Assembly: GCA_944322285.1 (NCBI GenBank)
Contig: CALUOR010000010.1
Span: 1 to 64,000, forward strand
Direction of reading: 5' to 3'
Length of the DNA stretch: 64,000 bases
DNA from: an uncultured Bacteroides sp.
Lineage (GTDB): Bacteria > Bacteroidota > Bacteroidia > Bacteroidales > Bacteroidaceae
The notes under the pieces were generated by a model. That model did no database searches. It had not been told where the DNA came from and was given only the letters and a program-made list of their open reading frames with translations. Position numbers and translations under genes: made by a program. Within the stretch, counting starts at the first letter, position 1; each line of letters begins with the position of its first letter. Positions 11,371 through 22,027 of the stretch are shown here, piece after piece.

Positions 11371-13491
11371 ATGAAACAAGCGAATCTACTACTTATGTCA
11401 GCAGCTATGACATTGGCTTCGTGCGTCGGAGCGACGCAGGAGGCCGCACAAGAGTCCGGCGAACTAATAAGCCGGCAAGACATCCGGATAGAGAACGGAC
11501 GCATGACGCCCGAAGCCCTTTGGGCGATGGGACGCATCGGAAGCGTGACTCCCTCGCCGGATGGGAAACAGGTGGCCTACACCGTAAGCTATTACAGCGT
11601 GCCCCAGAACAAGAGCAATACGGAAATCTTCGTCATGAACGCCGACGGGACGGACAACCGGCAAGTAACCCGTAGTTCCTGGCAGGAAAACCAACCCACT
11701 TGGATAAAGGGTGGCACCAAGCTCGCCTTCCTCTGCAACGAAGGCGGCAGCAGCCAGGTGTGGGAGATGAATCCCGACGGCACCGGACGCAAGCAACTTA
11801 CTCAATATGATGGCAACATCGAAGGTTTCGCCTTCAGTCCCGATGAGAAGCAGCTGCTCTTCATCGCCCAAGTGAAGACGGTAAAGAGCACCAAGGACAA
11901 ATATCCCGACTTGGACAAGGCAAGCGGCGTTATCGTCACCGACCTGATGTACAAGCATTGGGACGAATGGACTACCACCGCTCCCCACCCCTTCGTGGCA
12001 GACTTTGACGGGACGGGCCTCACGAGCATCAAAGACCTGCTGGAAGGCGAACCCTACGAAAGTCCGATGAAGCCCTTTGGCGGCATCGAGCAACTGGCCT
12101 GGAGTCCGGACGGAAAAGAGATTGCCTACACTTGTCGCAAGAAGACGGGACTGGAATATGCCCTCTCCACCAACTCGGACATCTACCTATATAATATGGA
12201 GTCCGGAAAGGCCCGCAACATCACGGAGGACAACAAGGGCTATGACACCAATCCGCAATACTCGCCCGACGGACGCTACATCGCTTGGCAAAGCATGGAG
12301 CACGACGGCTACGAGAGTGACAAAAACCGTCTCTTCGTCATGAACCTTGCCACGGGCGAGAAGCACGACCTGAGCACGGGCTTCCCCACCAACGTGGACG
12401 CTTATCAGTGGACTCCCGCCTCGGACGGCTTCTACCTCATCGGCACCTGGCATGGCACAACGCAGGTTTATACCCTCGCCTTAGCCGACGGACAAAAGGG
12501 AACGATTCCCCAACAACTGACGGACGGACTTCATGACTATGGCTCCATCGCCCTGTGCGGCGACAAGCTGATGGCTACCCGCCACTCCATGAGCCAGGCG
12601 GACGAAATCTACGCCGTAGACACCCAACGCACGACCGACGCCTATGCCCAAGCCAAGCAACTCACCACGGAGAACCAACACATCTACGACCAGGTGGAAA
12701 TGGGCCGTGTGGAAAGCCGCTGGATAAAGACCACCGACGGAAAGCAGATGCTGACGTGGGTCATCTACCCGCCCCAGTTCGACCCGAAGAAGAAATATCC
12801 CGCCCTGCTCTATTGTGAAGGTGGCCCGCAAAGTCCGCTGAGCCAGTTCTGGAGCTATCGCTGGAACTTCCAGATGATGGCCGCCAATGACTACATCATC
12901 GTAGCCCCCTGTCGGCGCGGTATGCCCGGCTTCGGCGTGGAGTGGAACGAAGCCATCAGCGGCGATTACGGAGGCCAGTGCATGAGGGACTATTTCACCG
13001 CCATTGACGAAGTGAGCAAAGAACCGTTCATCGACCGTGAGCACTTGGGATGCGTAGGTGCCAGCTTCGGTGGCTTCTCCGTCTACTGGATAGCCGGCCA
13101 CCACGACGGACGCTTCAAAGCCTTCATCGCCCATGACGGTATCTTCAACATGGAAATGCAATACTTGGAGACGGAAGAGAAATGGTTTGCCAACTGGGAC
13201 ATGGGCGGAGCTTACTGGGAGAAGAACAACGCTACAGCCCAACGCACCTTCGCCAACTCCCCCCACCGCTTCGTAGACAAGTGGGACACGCCCATCCTCT
13301 GCATCCACGGAGAGAAGGACTACCGCATCCTTGCCAACCAGGCCATGGCTGCCTTCGATGCCGCCAAAATGCGTGGCATCCCCGCCGAACTGCTCATCTT
13401 CCCCGACGAGAACCATTGGGTGCTCCAGCCCCAAAACGGTGTCCTGTGGCAACGCACCTTCTTCGAGTGGCTGGACAGATGGTTGAAATAA
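11371..13491 (+). CDS. S9 family prolyl-oligopeptidase-type lipoprotein (dipeptidyl peptidase-like)
   Basis: This 706-residue serine peptidase starts with a lipoprotein signal, LASC with Cys18 as the lipidation site, so it is anchored in the cell envelope. Residues about 40-430 are a TolB/WD40-like propeller (repeated SPDGK and NPDGTGRKQLT phrases). The C-terminal alpha/beta-hydrolase holds the triad Ser565 (GASFGG), Asp650 (GEKDYR) and His682 (ENHWV). Family members remove dipeptides or short peptides from N-termini; specificity cannot be told here. It is the last gene before a terminator. Confidence 0.9.
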   Translation: MKQANLLLMSAAMTLASCVGATQEAAQESGELISRQDIRIENGRMTPEALWAMGRIGSVTPSPDGKQVAYTVSYYSVPQNKSNTEIFVMNADGTDNRQVTRSSWQENQPTWIKGGTKLAFLCNEGGSSQVWEMNPDGTGRKQLTQYDGNIEGFAFSPDEKQLLFIAQVKTVKSTKDKYPDLDKASGVIVTDLMYKHWDEWTTTAPHPFVADFDGTGLTSIKDLLEGEPYESPMKPFGGIEQLAWSPDGKEIAYTCRKKTGLEYALSTNSDIYLYNMESGKARNITEDNKGYDTNPQYSPDGRYIAWQSMEHDGYESDKNRLFVMNLATGEKHDLSTGFPTNVDAYQWTPASDGFYLIGTWHGTTQVYTLALADGQKGTIPQQLTDGLHDYGSIALCGDKLMATRHSMSQADEIYAVDTQRTTDAYAQAKQLTTENQHIYDQVEMGRVESRWIKTTDGKQMLTWVIYPPQFDPKKKYPALLYCEGGPQSPLSQFWSYRWNFQMMAANDYIIVAPCRRGMPGFGVEWNEAISGDYGGQCMRDYFTAIDEVSKEPFIDREHLGCVGASFGGFSVYWIAGHHDGRFKAFIAHDGIFNMEMQYLETEEKWFANWDMGGAYWEKNNATAQRTFANSPHRFVDKWDTPILCIHGEKDYRILANQAMAAFDAAKMRGIPAELLIFPDENHWVLQPQNGVLWQRTFFEWLDRWLK

Positions 13492-13540
13492 CATTTCATA
13501 TTAGTTAGGAAAACATTGAATATAGGAATATTATACATGA

Positions 13541-13609
13541 ATTGAGTTTATTCAGCTAGTCAACAGTTTTATCAGACTGAAATAGCTGGATATACTCAAT
13601 TTCATTTTT
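13541..13609 (+). terminator. Long hairpin followed by T-run after the S9 peptidase
   Basis: Arms 13541-13558 and 13583-13600 pair over 16 of 18 positions and are followed by TTTCATTTTT. It separates the peptidase from the ATPase operon. Confidence 0.6.
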
Positions 13610-13637
13610 AGATTTTATAAACTTTTATTCCGTATTT

Positions 13638-13671
13638 TTTGTTGCTTATTGAATATGTTTTTGTAATTTTG
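13638..13671 (+). promoter_or_regulatory. Promoter of the V-type ATPase operon
   Basis: TTTG at 13638-13641 and TAATTTTG at 13664-13671 match the Bacteroides consensus with a 22-bp spacer. The first gene starts at 13744. Confidence 0.55.
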
Positions 13672-13743
13672 GGCCGTTTCCTGCAAACAGGAAGCGAATG
13701 ACCTTAATGAATAAGAATATATCATATAAACACCAATAAAAGT

Positions 13744-14334
13744 ATGGAAAACAAAATTCAAGAGCTGACCGACAAAATCTACCGCGAGGGGGTGGAGAAA
13801 GGAAACGAAGAAGCTCGCAAGCTTGTAGAACAAGCACAAAATGAGGCCAAAAACATTGTGGAAGAAGCCCAAAGGCAGGCTGAGGCTACCCTTGCCGATG
13901 CGCGTAAGAAAGCTGAAGAACTGGCGGAAAACACGAAATCTGAACTAAGGCTCTACGCCGGACAGGCTGTTAACGCGCTGAAGTCCGAAATAGCTTCCAT
14001 GGTGACGGACAAGATTGTCAACGCTGATGTGAAAGCCTTTGCCGCCAACAAGGATTATCTGAACGCTTTTATCGTAGCCTTAGCCTCCAAGTGGAGCAAG
14101 GACGAACCGATAACCATCTCCACCGCCGATGCTGAAGGACTGAAGAAATACTTTGCCACCAAGGCCAAAGCTCTGTTGGACGGGAGCGTGAAGATTGAGC
14201 AAGTGAACGGGCTGAAGACCCTCTTCACCGTATCTCCCGCTGATGGTTCCTACAAGGTGAATTTTGGCGAAGAGGAGTTCATGAACTACTTCAAGGCATT
14301 CCTGCGCCCGCAGTTAGTGGAAATGTTATTCTGA
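13744..14334 (+). CDS. V-type ATP synthase/ATPase subunit E (peripheral stalk)
   Basis: This 196-residue protein has a long Ala/Glu/Lys-rich N-terminal coiled coil (about 1-75: VEQAQNEAKNIVEEAQRQAE) and a small globular C-terminus, the layout of subunit E. It should link the soluble A3B3 head to the membrane subunit I. It is the first gene of a seven-gene operon E-DUF2764-A-B-D-I-K, seven bases before the next gene. Confidence 0.85.
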   Translation: MENKIQELTDKIYREGVEKGNEEARKLVEQAQNEAKNIVEEAQRQAEATLADARKKAEELAENTKSELRLYAGQAVNALKSEIASMVTDKIVNADVKAFAANKDYLNAFIVALASKWSKDEPITISTADAEGLKKYFATKAKALLDGSVKIEQVNGLKTLFTVSPADGSYKVNFGEEEFMNYFKAFLRPQLVEMLF

Positions 14335-14341
14335 AAACACA

Positions 14342-15184
14342 ATGAGCACTTATTATTATTTGGTAGCCGGATTGCCCGACCTTACCTTGGAGGACAGCAA
14401 GCTGAGCTATACGGTGGCCGACTTCAAGACGGAGTTCTACCCCCACTTGTCTCCTGCGGACAAGCGGCTGGTGGACTTGTTCTACTTGAAGCATGACAAT
14501 GCCAACGTCCTGAAACTCTTGCGAGATAAGGATGCGCATCTTGACACGTGCGGCAACTATTCACCGGACACACTGGCGGAGTATATCGCAGCGTTGAAAG
14601 ACGGTGACCACTTGCCGGACAGCGTTTTCCCGTCCTACCTATCTACTTTTATAACCGAGCACTTCAGCCAGTCGGTCGAAGGCGCAAACCAATTGCCCGA
14701 AGATCGCCTGGCTTCGTTGTATTATGCCTACGCCATGCGTTGCAAGAATCGCTTCGTTTCCCGCTGGTTCGAGTTCAACCTGACCGTAAACAATGTATTG
14801 GTGGCTCTCGCGGGGCGTAAGTATAAGATGGACGTATCCTCCTTGATAGTAGGAGATACGGAGGTGTGTGAAGCCCTTCGCACGTCCAATGCCCGCGACT
14901 TTGGTTTAGGAACGGAGTTGGACTACCTGGACCCTGTGATGAAATTAGCCGAGGTGGATGACTTGGTGGAACGCGAGAAGAAGCTCGACCAACTGCGCTG
15001 GGCATGGATGGAGGAAGCCACCTTGTTCGATTACTTCACCATCGAGCGTCTGTTTGTCTTCCTGCTGCAGGTAGAGATGATTGAACGTTGGCTCTCGCTG
15101 GACAAGGAGAAGGGTAACCAACTCTTCCGCCAACTGATAGCTACGCTGAAGGACGAGGTACAGATACCGGAGGAATTTAAATAA
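14342..15184 (+). CDS. DUF2764 protein, C-like subunit of the V-type ATPase
   Basis: This 280-residue protein begins YYYLVAGLPDL, the hallmark of the DUF2764 family found in Bacteroidetes V-ATPase operons between E and A. By position it takes the place of the subunit C/d that joins the central stalk to the rotor ring. No catalytic motif is visible. The assignment to the complex comes from family and operon position. Confidence 0.8.
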   Translation: MSTYYYLVAGLPDLTLEDSKLSYTVADFKTEFYPHLSPADKRLVDLFYLKHDNANVLKLLRDKDAHLDTCGNYSPDTLAEYIAALKDGDHLPDSVFPSYLSTFITEHFSQSVEGANQLPEDRLASLYYAYAMRCKNRFVSRWFEFNLTVNNVLVALAGRKYKMDVSSLIVGDTEVCEALRTSNARDFGLGTELDYLDPVMKLAEVDDLVEREKKLDQLRWAWMEEATLFDYFTIERLFVFLLQVEMIERWLSLDKEKGNQLFRQLIATLKDEVQIPEEFK

Positions 15185-15208
15185 GAATAAGATAAATACC
15201 TATATAAT

Positions 15209-16963
15209 ATGGCAACAAAAGGAACTGTTAGTGGCGTTATCGCCAACATGGTAACCCTTGTGGTGGACGGACCGGTGGCCCAGAACGAGATTTGCTACAT
15301 CTCGACGGGAGGCGACCGTCTGATGGCCGAGGTTATCAAGGTGGTAGGCTCCCAGGCTTATGTGCAGGTGTTCGAGAGCACCCGCGGGCTGAAGGTGGGC
15401 GCCGAAGCCGAATTTACCGGACACATGCTCGAAGTGACCTTAGGACCGGGCATGTTGTCGAAGAATTACGATGGTCTGCAGAACGACCTTGACAAGATGG
15501 AAGGCGTCTTCCTGAAGCGCGGCCAGTACACCTATCCGCTGGACAAGGAGCGCAAGTGGCACTTCGTCCCCTTGGTAAAGGCGGGCGACAAGGTGGAAGC
15601 CTCGGCATGGCTGGGGCAGGTGGAGGAGAACTTCCAGCCGCTGAAGATTATGGCACCCTTCACCCAGCAGGGCGTATGCACCGTGAAGTCCGTCGTGCCC
15701 GAAGGCGATTACACCATCGAGGACACCGTGGCCGTGCTCACCGCAGAGGACGGAACAGAGGTACCCGTCAATATGATACAAAAGTGGCCCGTGAAGCGTG
15801 CCATGACCAACTATAAGGAAAAGCCCCGTCCCTTCAAATTGCTGGAGACGGGTGTGCGCGTCATCGACACCGTGAACCCCATTGTGGAAGGCGGAACGGG
15901 CTTCATCCCCGGCCCCTTCGGTACGGGTAAGACAGTGCTGCAACACGCCATCTCCAAGCAGGCGGAGGCTGACATCGTAATCATAGCCGCCTGCGGTGAA
16001 CGTGCCAACGAAGTGGTGGAAATCTTCACCGAATTCCCCGAACTGGTGGACCCGCATACAGGCCGCAAGCTGATGGAGCGTACCATCATCATCGCCAACA
16101 CCTCGAACATGCCTGTGGCCGCCCGTGAGGCTTCCGTCTACACCGCCATGACCATTGCCGAGTATTACCGCAGCATGGGCTTGAAGGTGTTGCTCATGGC
16201 CGACTCCACATCCCGTTGGGCGCAGGCTTTGCGTGAGATGTCCAACCGCATGGAGGAACTTCCCGGCCCCGATGCTTTCCCGATGGACCTTTCATCCATC
16301 ATCTCCAACTTCTACGGACGGGCGGGCTATGTCATATTAAATAATGGTGAGACCGGCTCCATCACCTTCATCGGAACCGTGTCGCCTGCCGGTGGTAACC
16401 TGAAGGAGCCTGTGACCGAGAACACCAAGAAGGTGGCCCGATGCTTCTACGCCTTGGAGCAAGACCGTGCGGACAAGAAGCGTTATCCTGCCGTCAACCC
16501 CATCGAGTCCTACTCCAAGTACATCGAATATCCCGAGTTCGAGGATTACATCACCAAGCGCATCAACGCCGAGTGGCTGGGCAAGGTGAACGAGATAAAG
16601 ACCCGTCTACAACGCGGTAAGGAGATAGCCGAGCAAATCAACATCCTGGGCGATGACGGCGTGCCCGTAGACTATCACGTCATCTTCTGGAAATCGGAGT
16701 TGATAGACTTCGTTATCCTGCAGCAGGACGCCTTCGACGAAGTGGATGCCGTGACGCCCATGGAGCGTCAGGAGGACATCTTAAACATGGTCATCGACAT
16801 CTGCCACACGGACTTCGAGTTCGATAACTTCAACGAGGTCATGGACTACTTCAAGAAGATGATTAATATCTGCAAGCAGATGAACTACTCGCCCTATAAG
16901 TCCGAACAGTACGAGGAGTTCCGCCGCCAGTTGCAGCAATTGTTGGATGAACGAAAGAAATAA
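15209..16963 (+). CDS. ntpA: V-type ATPase catalytic subunit A
   Basis: This 584-residue subunit hydrolyses or makes ATP in the head. The P-loop is GPFGTGKT near residues 235-242. The non-homologous insert typical of A subunits precedes it, and GERANEV and ADSTSRWA follow. Length is normal. It lies 24 bp after the DUF2764 gene and 12 bp before subunit B. Confidence 0.97.
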   Translation: MATKGTVSGVIANMVTLVVDGPVAQNEICYISTGGDRLMAEVIKVVGSQAYVQVFESTRGLKVGAEAEFTGHMLEVTLGPGMLSKNYDGLQNDLDKMEGVFLKRGQYTYPLDKERKWHFVPLVKAGDKVEASAWLGQVEENFQPLKIMAPFTQQGVCTVKSVVPEGDYTIEDTVAVLTAEDGTEVPVNMIQKWPVKRAMTNYKEKPRPFKLLETGVRVIDTVNPIVEGGTGFIPGPFGTGKTVLQHAISKQAEADIVIIAACGERANEVVEIFTEFPELVDPHTGRKLMERTIIIANTSNMPVAAREASVYTAMTIAEYYRSMGLKVLLMADSTSRWAQALREMSNRMEELPGPDAFPMDLSSIISNFYGRAGYVILNNGETGSITFIGTVSPAGGNLKEPVTENTKKVARCFYALEQDRADKKRYPAVNPIESYSKYIEYPEFEDYITKRINAEWLGKVNEIKTRLQRGKEIAEQINILGDDGVPVDYHVIFWKSELIDFVILQQDAFDEVDAVTPMERQEDILNMVIDICHTDFEFDNFNEVMDYFKKMINICKQMNYSPYKSEQYEEFRRQLQQLLDERKK

Positions 16964-16975
16964 AAAAGATAAGTT

Positions 16976-18298
16976 ATGGCAACAAAAGCATTTCAAAAGA
17001 TATATACCAAGATAACTCAGATTACCAAGGCCACGTGTTCGCTCAAGGCCACGGGCGTGGGGTATGACGAGTTGGCAACCGTCAACGGCAAGCTGGCACA
17101 GGTGGTGAAGATTGCCGGAGACGATGTGACTTTGCAGGTATTCGAAGGCACCGAGGGCATCCCCACCAATGCCGAAGTGGTATTCCTGGGCAAGTCGCCT
17201 ACGCTGAAGGTGAGCGACCAGCTGGCCGGACGCTTCTTCAACGCCTTTGGCCAACCCATCGACGGAGGACCGGAGATAGAAGGCAAGGAAGTGGAGATTG
17301 GCGGTCCGTCCGTCAACCCCGTGCGCCGCAAGCAACCCTCCGAGCTGATAGCCACCGGTATCGCCGGCATCGACCTGAACAACACCTTAGTGTCCGGCCA
17401 GAAGATTCCTTTCTTCGCCGACCCCGACCAGCCGTTCAACGAAGTGATGGCTACCGTGGCCATGCGCGCCAAGACCGACAAAATCATCCTCGGCGGCATG
17501 GGTATGACCAACGATGATTACCTCTACTTCAAGAACGTATTCTCCAACGCAGGTGCGCTGGACCGCATCGTCAGCTTCGTGAACACCACCGAGAACCCGC
17601 CCGTAGAGCGACTCCTGGTGCCCGACATGGCGCTGACCGCCGCCGAATACTTCGCCGTGGAGAAGAACGAGAAGGTGCTCGTCCTGCTGACCGACATGAC
17701 CTCCTACGCCGATGCCCTGGCCATCGTGTCCAACCGTATGGATCAAATCCCCTCGAAGGACTCCATGCCCGGTTCGCTCTACTCCGACCTGGCCAAGATA
17801 TACGAGAAGGCCGTGCAATTCCCCACGGGAGGCTCCATCACCATCATCGCCGTGACCACCCTTTCGGGAGGAGACATCACGCACGCCGTGCCCGACAACA
17901 CCGGTTACATCACCGAAGGCCAGCTCTTCCTGCGCCGCGACAGCGACATCGGCAAGGTCATCATCGACCCATTCCGCTCCCTGTCCCGTCTGAAGCAGCT
18001 CGTCACCGGAAAGAAGACCCGCCGCGACCATCCGCAAGTGATGAACGCCGCCGTCCGTCTGTACGCCGATGCTGCCAACGCCAAGACGAAGTTGGAGAAC
18101 GGTTTCGACCTGACCAACTACGACGAACGTACGCTGGCCTTCGCCAAAGACTACTCCAACCAGTTGCTGGCCATCGACGTCAACGTGGACACCACGCAGA
18201 TGCTCGACGTCGCCTGGTCGTTGTTCGGCAAATATTTCAAGCCCGAAGAGGTAAATATTAAGAAAGACCTCATGGACGAATACTGGCCCAAGGCATAA
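16976..18298 (+). CDS. ntpB: V-type ATPase subunit B
   Basis: This 440-residue regulatory nucleotide-binding subunit lacks the A-type P-loop, as expected. It shows the family phrases DMTSYADALAIVSNRMDQIP and GSITIIAVTTLSGGDITHAVPD. A 22-bp-period repeat array separates it from subunit D. Confidence 0.96.
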   Translation: MATKAFQKIYTKITQITKATCSLKATGVGYDELATVNGKLAQVVKIAGDDVTLQVFEGTEGIPTNAEVVFLGKSPTLKVSDQLAGRFFNAFGQPIDGGPEIEGKEVEIGGPSVNPVRRKQPSELIATGIAGIDLNNTLVSGQKIPFFADPDQPFNEVMATVAMRAKTDKIILGGMGMTNDDYLYFKNVFSNAGALDRIVSFVNTTENPPVERLLVPDMALTAAEYFAVEKNEKVLVLLTDMTSYADALAIVSNRMDQIPSKDSMPGSLYSDLAKIYEKAVQFPTGGSITIIAVTTLSGGDITHAVPDNTGYITEGQLFLRRDSDIGKVIIDPFRSLSRLKQLVTGKKTRRDHPQVMNAAVRLYADAANAKTKLENGFDLTNYDERTLAFAKDYSNQLLAIDVNVDTTQMLDVAWSLFGKYFKPEEVNIKKDLMDEYWPKA

Positions 18299-18338
18299 GG
18301 CCTCAGAGACCATCCAGAGACCCTTCTGGAGGGGGATT

Positions 18339-18423
18339 GACACTTATCAGAAGTGTCATAGACACCTATCAGAAGTGTCACGGACACTTATCAGAAGTGT
18401 CGGACACACTTATCAGAAGTGTC
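18339..18423. repeat. Four-unit 22-bp array inside the ATPase operon
   Basis: Four units of the form GACACTT-ATCAG-AAGTGTC repeat at exactly 22 bp. Each unit can form a 7-bp hairpin with a 5-nt loop. The array lies between genes B and D on one transcript. It shares arms and flanks with the array between xylA and xylB (46962-47046), which has AGCAC in the loop. Confidence 0.85.
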
Positions 18424-18489
18424 AATGACCTTCTTGATACCCCCTTGCCGGAAGTAACGGATTGTAAAACGATATTATTAATAAGTCGT

Positions 18490-19092
18490 ATGATAAAGTT
18501 TCAATATAACAAAACCTCGCTCCAGCAGTTGGAGAAGCAACTGAAGGTCCGCGTGCGCACGCTTCCCATTATCAAGAATAAGGAAAGCGCCCTGCGCATG
18601 GAGGTGAAGCGGTGCAAGACCGACGCCCGCGCGCTGGCTGAGAGGTTGGAACGGGACATACAGGCCTACGAGACGATGTTCGCCCTTTGGAACGAGTTCG
18701 ACAGCTCGTTGATAAAGGTCAGCGACGTCCACCTGGAAGTGCGCAAGATAGCCGGCGTGCGCGTGCCGCAGCTGGAGAACGTGGACTTCGAAATCCGCCC
18801 CTACAGCCTGTTCAATGCCCCCAAGTGGTATGCCGACGGGCTGGAACTGCTCAAGGAACTGGCCCACACGGCCATCGAGCGCGAGTTCACCGAAGCCAAG
18901 CTCAACCTGCTGGAACACGCCCGCAAGAAGACGACGCAGAAGGTGAACCTCTTCGAGAAGGTGCAGATACCTGGCTATCAGGACGCCTTGCGTAAGATAA
19001 AGCGCTTCATGGAGGACGAAGAAAACCTGTCGAAGTCTTCGCAGAAGATTATGAAGTCTCACCAGGAACAAAGAAAGGAGGCCGTGGCATGA
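18490..19092 (+). CDS. ntpD: V-type ATPase subunit D (central rotor shaft)
   Basis: I start this at ATG 18490 (200 residues), where the family N-terminus (IKFQYNKTSLQQLEKQL) begins. The open frame runs on upstream only because the repeat array is free of stops in this frame. Both ends are long coiled-coil helices, as in the rotor shaft. The stop overlaps the start of subunit I by four bases (ATGA). Confidence 0.92.
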   Translation: MIKFQYNKTSLQQLEKQLKVRVRTLPIIKNKESALRMEVKRCKTDARALAERLERDIQAYETMFALWNEFDSSLIKVSDVHLEVRKIAGVRVPQLENVDFEIRPYSLFNAPKWYADGLELLKELAHTAIEREFTEAKLNLLEHARKKTTQKVNLFEKVQIPGYQDALRKIKRFMEDEENLSKSSQKIMKSHQEQRKEAVA

Positions 19093-20918
19093 TTACGAAA
19101 ATGAAAAAGCTGACGTTCCTTGTCTATCACAAGGAATATGAGTCGTTCCTCGACAGCATCCGCCGCTTGGGCGTGGTGCACGTGGTGGAACGCCAACGCG
19201 GCGAAGTGGACTCCGCCTTGCAGGCTCTCTTGCAGAAGCGCGCGCAGTATAAAAACGTGCTGCTGGGCATGCAACGCAACTTTGGAGACGGCAAGCCGGA
19301 CGAGATTGTCCGCAAGGACATGACGGGCGACGAAATCGTAGAACGCTTCGAGAAATACCAGGCCGACATACAGGACCTGAAGCAACAGCTTCCCGCCTGC
19401 GAGAAAGACATTGCCGCGCTGGAGCCGTGGGGCGACTTCGACTGGAACGTGGTGTCCCGCTTGCGCGATGCGGGCTGGTTCATCCAGTTCTACGACTGCA
19501 TGGAGAATGAATACGACCCCGAGTGGGAGACGGACTACAACGCCATCATCATCCGCCAGAAGGGCGGGCACGTCTGCTTCGTCACCGTCACACCCCATCC
19601 GGCCGAACTGGACATGGAGCCTTTGCGCCTGCCCCGGTTGAGCCTGTCGGAGTTGATGGACAAGAAGTGCGATTTGCTGGACGACATCGAGGCCGAGGAG
19701 TTCAACTTCGATAATTTCTGCCTCATGTATTACCGTGGCCTGGAGTATGCCAACCGCCTGTTGCAGGGCGACATCGACCTGCGTAAGGTGCAGTTGGACA
19801 GCGAGCCGATGGCCGAAGGAAGCGTAGTATTGCTGGAGGGCTGGATTCCCGAAGACGTGGAGCCGGAAGTCCGCCGGATGCTGGACGAGAGCGGCGTCTA
19901 CTACGACATACGCCCCGCCACGAAGGAGGACCGTGCGCCCATCAAGCTGAAGAACAATGCCTTTGCCCGCATGTTCGAGGTGCTGACCAAGATGTATGGT
20001 ATGCCCAACTATTCGGAGTTCGACCCTACGCCCATCATCGCGCCGTTCTTCTCGCTCTTCTTCGCCTTCTGCTTAGGCGATTCGGGCTATGGCTTGGCGT
20101 TGATAGCCTTGGGCTTCATCCTGAAGAAGAAGCTTTCCAAGGACTTGGCGGGCATGATGAACATGGTCATCACGCTGGGTATTGTCACCACCGTGTTCGG
20201 CGCCGTGCTGGGTACGTTCTTCGGTGTCAACCTCTTCGATGCCGACCTGCCCGCATGGATGAAGGAATACATGATAGCCGGCAAGATAGAGGGCACGACG
20301 TATGACAAGGCCATGGTGTTGTCGCTCCTCATCGGTGTGGTAAACATCTGCCTGGCCATGACGGTGAAAGCCATCTGCAACACCGCGCGCTATGGCTTCA
20401 AGGAGACGCTGAGCGACTGGGGCTGGCTGCTGCTGGTGGTAGGCTTCATCTGCACGGGCGGCTTGTCGTTCTTCCAGATTATCTCGGCGCAAGTCACGCA
20501 GTGGTCGTTCATCATCATCGGAGGCGTGGCCGCCATCGGCATCTACCTGCTGAACAACCTGCACCGCAACGTCTTCGCCAACATTGGCGCGGGCTTGTGG
20601 GACACGTACAACATGGCCACGGGCTTGGCGGGCGATACGCTTTCCTACATCCGTCTCTACGCCTTGGGCTTGGCGGGCGGTATGCTGGGCGGCGTGTTCA
20701 ACCAACTGGCGTTCATGACCTACGATGCGGCAGGCCCGTTCATCGGCTGGCTGCCTTGCGGACTGATATTGGTCTTCGGCCATGCGCTGAACATCGCCAT
20801 GTCCTGCCTGAGCGGCTTTGTTCACCCCTTGCGTCTGACGTTTGTGGAATACTTCAAAAACTCCGGTTACGAAGGCAAAGGCGATGCTTACGCTCCCTTT
20901 GCGACGGTAGATAAGTAA
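19089..20918 (+). CDS. ntpI: V-type ATPase subunit I (membrane stator)
   Basis: This 609-residue protein has a cytoplasmic, partly coiled N-terminal half (MKKLTFLVYHKEYESFL) and about seven to eight membrane segments from residue 315 on. The last segments include TLSYIRLYALGLAGG, which carries the conserved arginine that faces the ion-binding glutamate of subunit K. It is translationally coupled to subunit D. Confidence 0.94.
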   Translation: MITKMKKLTFLVYHKEYESFLDSIRRLGVVHVVERQRGEVDSALQALLQKRAQYKNVLLGMQRNFGDGKPDEIVRKDMTGDEIVERFEKYQADIQDLKQQLPACEKDIAALEPWGDFDWNVVSRLRDAGWFIQFYDCMENEYDPEWETDYNAIIIRQKGGHVCFVTVTPHPAELDMEPLRLPRLSLSELMDKKCDLLDDIEAEEFNFDNFCLMYYRGLEYANRLLQGDIDLRKVQLDSEPMAEGSVVLLEGWIPEDVEPEVRRMLDESGVYYDIRPATKEDRAPIKLKNNAFARMFEVLTKMYGMPNYSEFDPTPIIAPFFSLFFAFCLGDSGYGLALIALGFILKKKLSKDLAGMMNMVITLGIVTTVFGAVLGTFFGVNLFDADLPAWMKEYMIAGKIEGTTYDKAMVLSLLIGVVNICLAMTVKAICNTARYGFKETLSDWGWLLLVVGFICTGGLSFFQIISAQVTQWSFIIIGGVAAIGIYLLNNLHRNVFANIGAGLWDTYNMATGLAGDTLSYIRLYALGLAGGMLGGVFNQLAFMTYDAAGPFIGWLPCGLILVFGHALNIAMSCLSGFVHPLRLTFVEYFKNSGYEGKGDAYAPFATVDK

Positions 20919-20958
20919 GAATATAGGATAATAGAATTAGAAACAAATAAAAAGTTAA

Positions 20959-21384
<426 letters not shown>

Positions 21385-21391
21385 GCGATTT

Positions 21392-21613
21392 CAATGTGCT
21401 AATGTGCTAATGTGCCAATGTGCTAATTGGGCTGCGCAGTGTTTGCGCTGATGCGTTTTTTACGCCGCAGGGCATTAGCACATTTGTCATATTAGCACAT
21501 TAGCACATATTAGCACATTAGCACATATTAGCACATTAGCACATTAGCACATTAGCACATATTAGCACATTAGCACATTAGCACATTAGCACATTGACAC
21601 ATTAGCACATTAG
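21392..21613. repeat. Long TTAGCACATTAGCACAT repeat tract
   Basis: The left part iterates AATGTGCTAATGTGC and the right part has more than ten copies of the complementary TTAGCACA word. The centre holds GCTGCGCAGTGTTTGCGC. It fills the whole gap between the stop of subunit K and the stop of the convergent DUF5675 gene. It belongs to the same family as 7813-7932. Confidence 0.85.
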
Positions 21614-22027
21614 TCACCTCACCGTAATCCACACCCCTTCACCTTCGGGACGTTCGCCCAGGCGTTTGAGGAGTTGGCGGAGCCAAAACTGCGAGTCGAG
21701 CACCATGCCCGGACGCGCGTTCACGCCTACCAGAATGCAGCCCGCCGTGTCCTCCGCCGTGTTGCCCGCATGGATGCGCACGCCCTCGAACATCGGCACG
21801 TGCAACAATAGCGGCAGCCAGCGGTCGAAGCGGGGCGAGTAAGTCACCACCACGGGATAACGCCCTTCGGGGATGGCCGTGTGCCCCGGCACCTTATGCC
21901 CCGGGCGTTCCGGTCCGATGTCCCGCCAGGTAGGTTCCAGCGTGTTGCAAAAAAATGCTCCGTCTATTTCCAGGCGGCCTATCGTGTAAGCTTTACGCTT
22001 CGTTGTTCTCGTTAAGGTCAGTTCCAT
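21614..22027 (-). CDS. DUF5675 family protein
   Basis: This 137-residue protein carries the family phrase VRIHAGNTAEDTAGCILVG near residues 85-103, with a conserved His and Cys. Its biochemical role is not established. The ATG at 22027 lies inside the end of the DUF3987 gene, so the two overlap by about 35 bases and are translated together. Such genes often stand beside DUF3987 genes in Bacteroidales. Confidence 0.7.
   Translation of the reverse strand: MELTLTRTTKRKAYTIGRLEIDGAFFCNTLEPTWRDIGPERPGHKVPGHTAIPEGRYPVVVTYSPRFDRWLPLLLHVPMFEGVRIHAGNTAEDTAGCILVGVNARPGMVLDSQFWLRQLLKRLGERPEGEGVWITVR

Noticed and set aside
18337-18489. N-terminal extension of ATPase subunit D
   Set aside because: The extra 51 codons are a translation of the 22-bp array, while the family N-terminus begins at ATG 18490.
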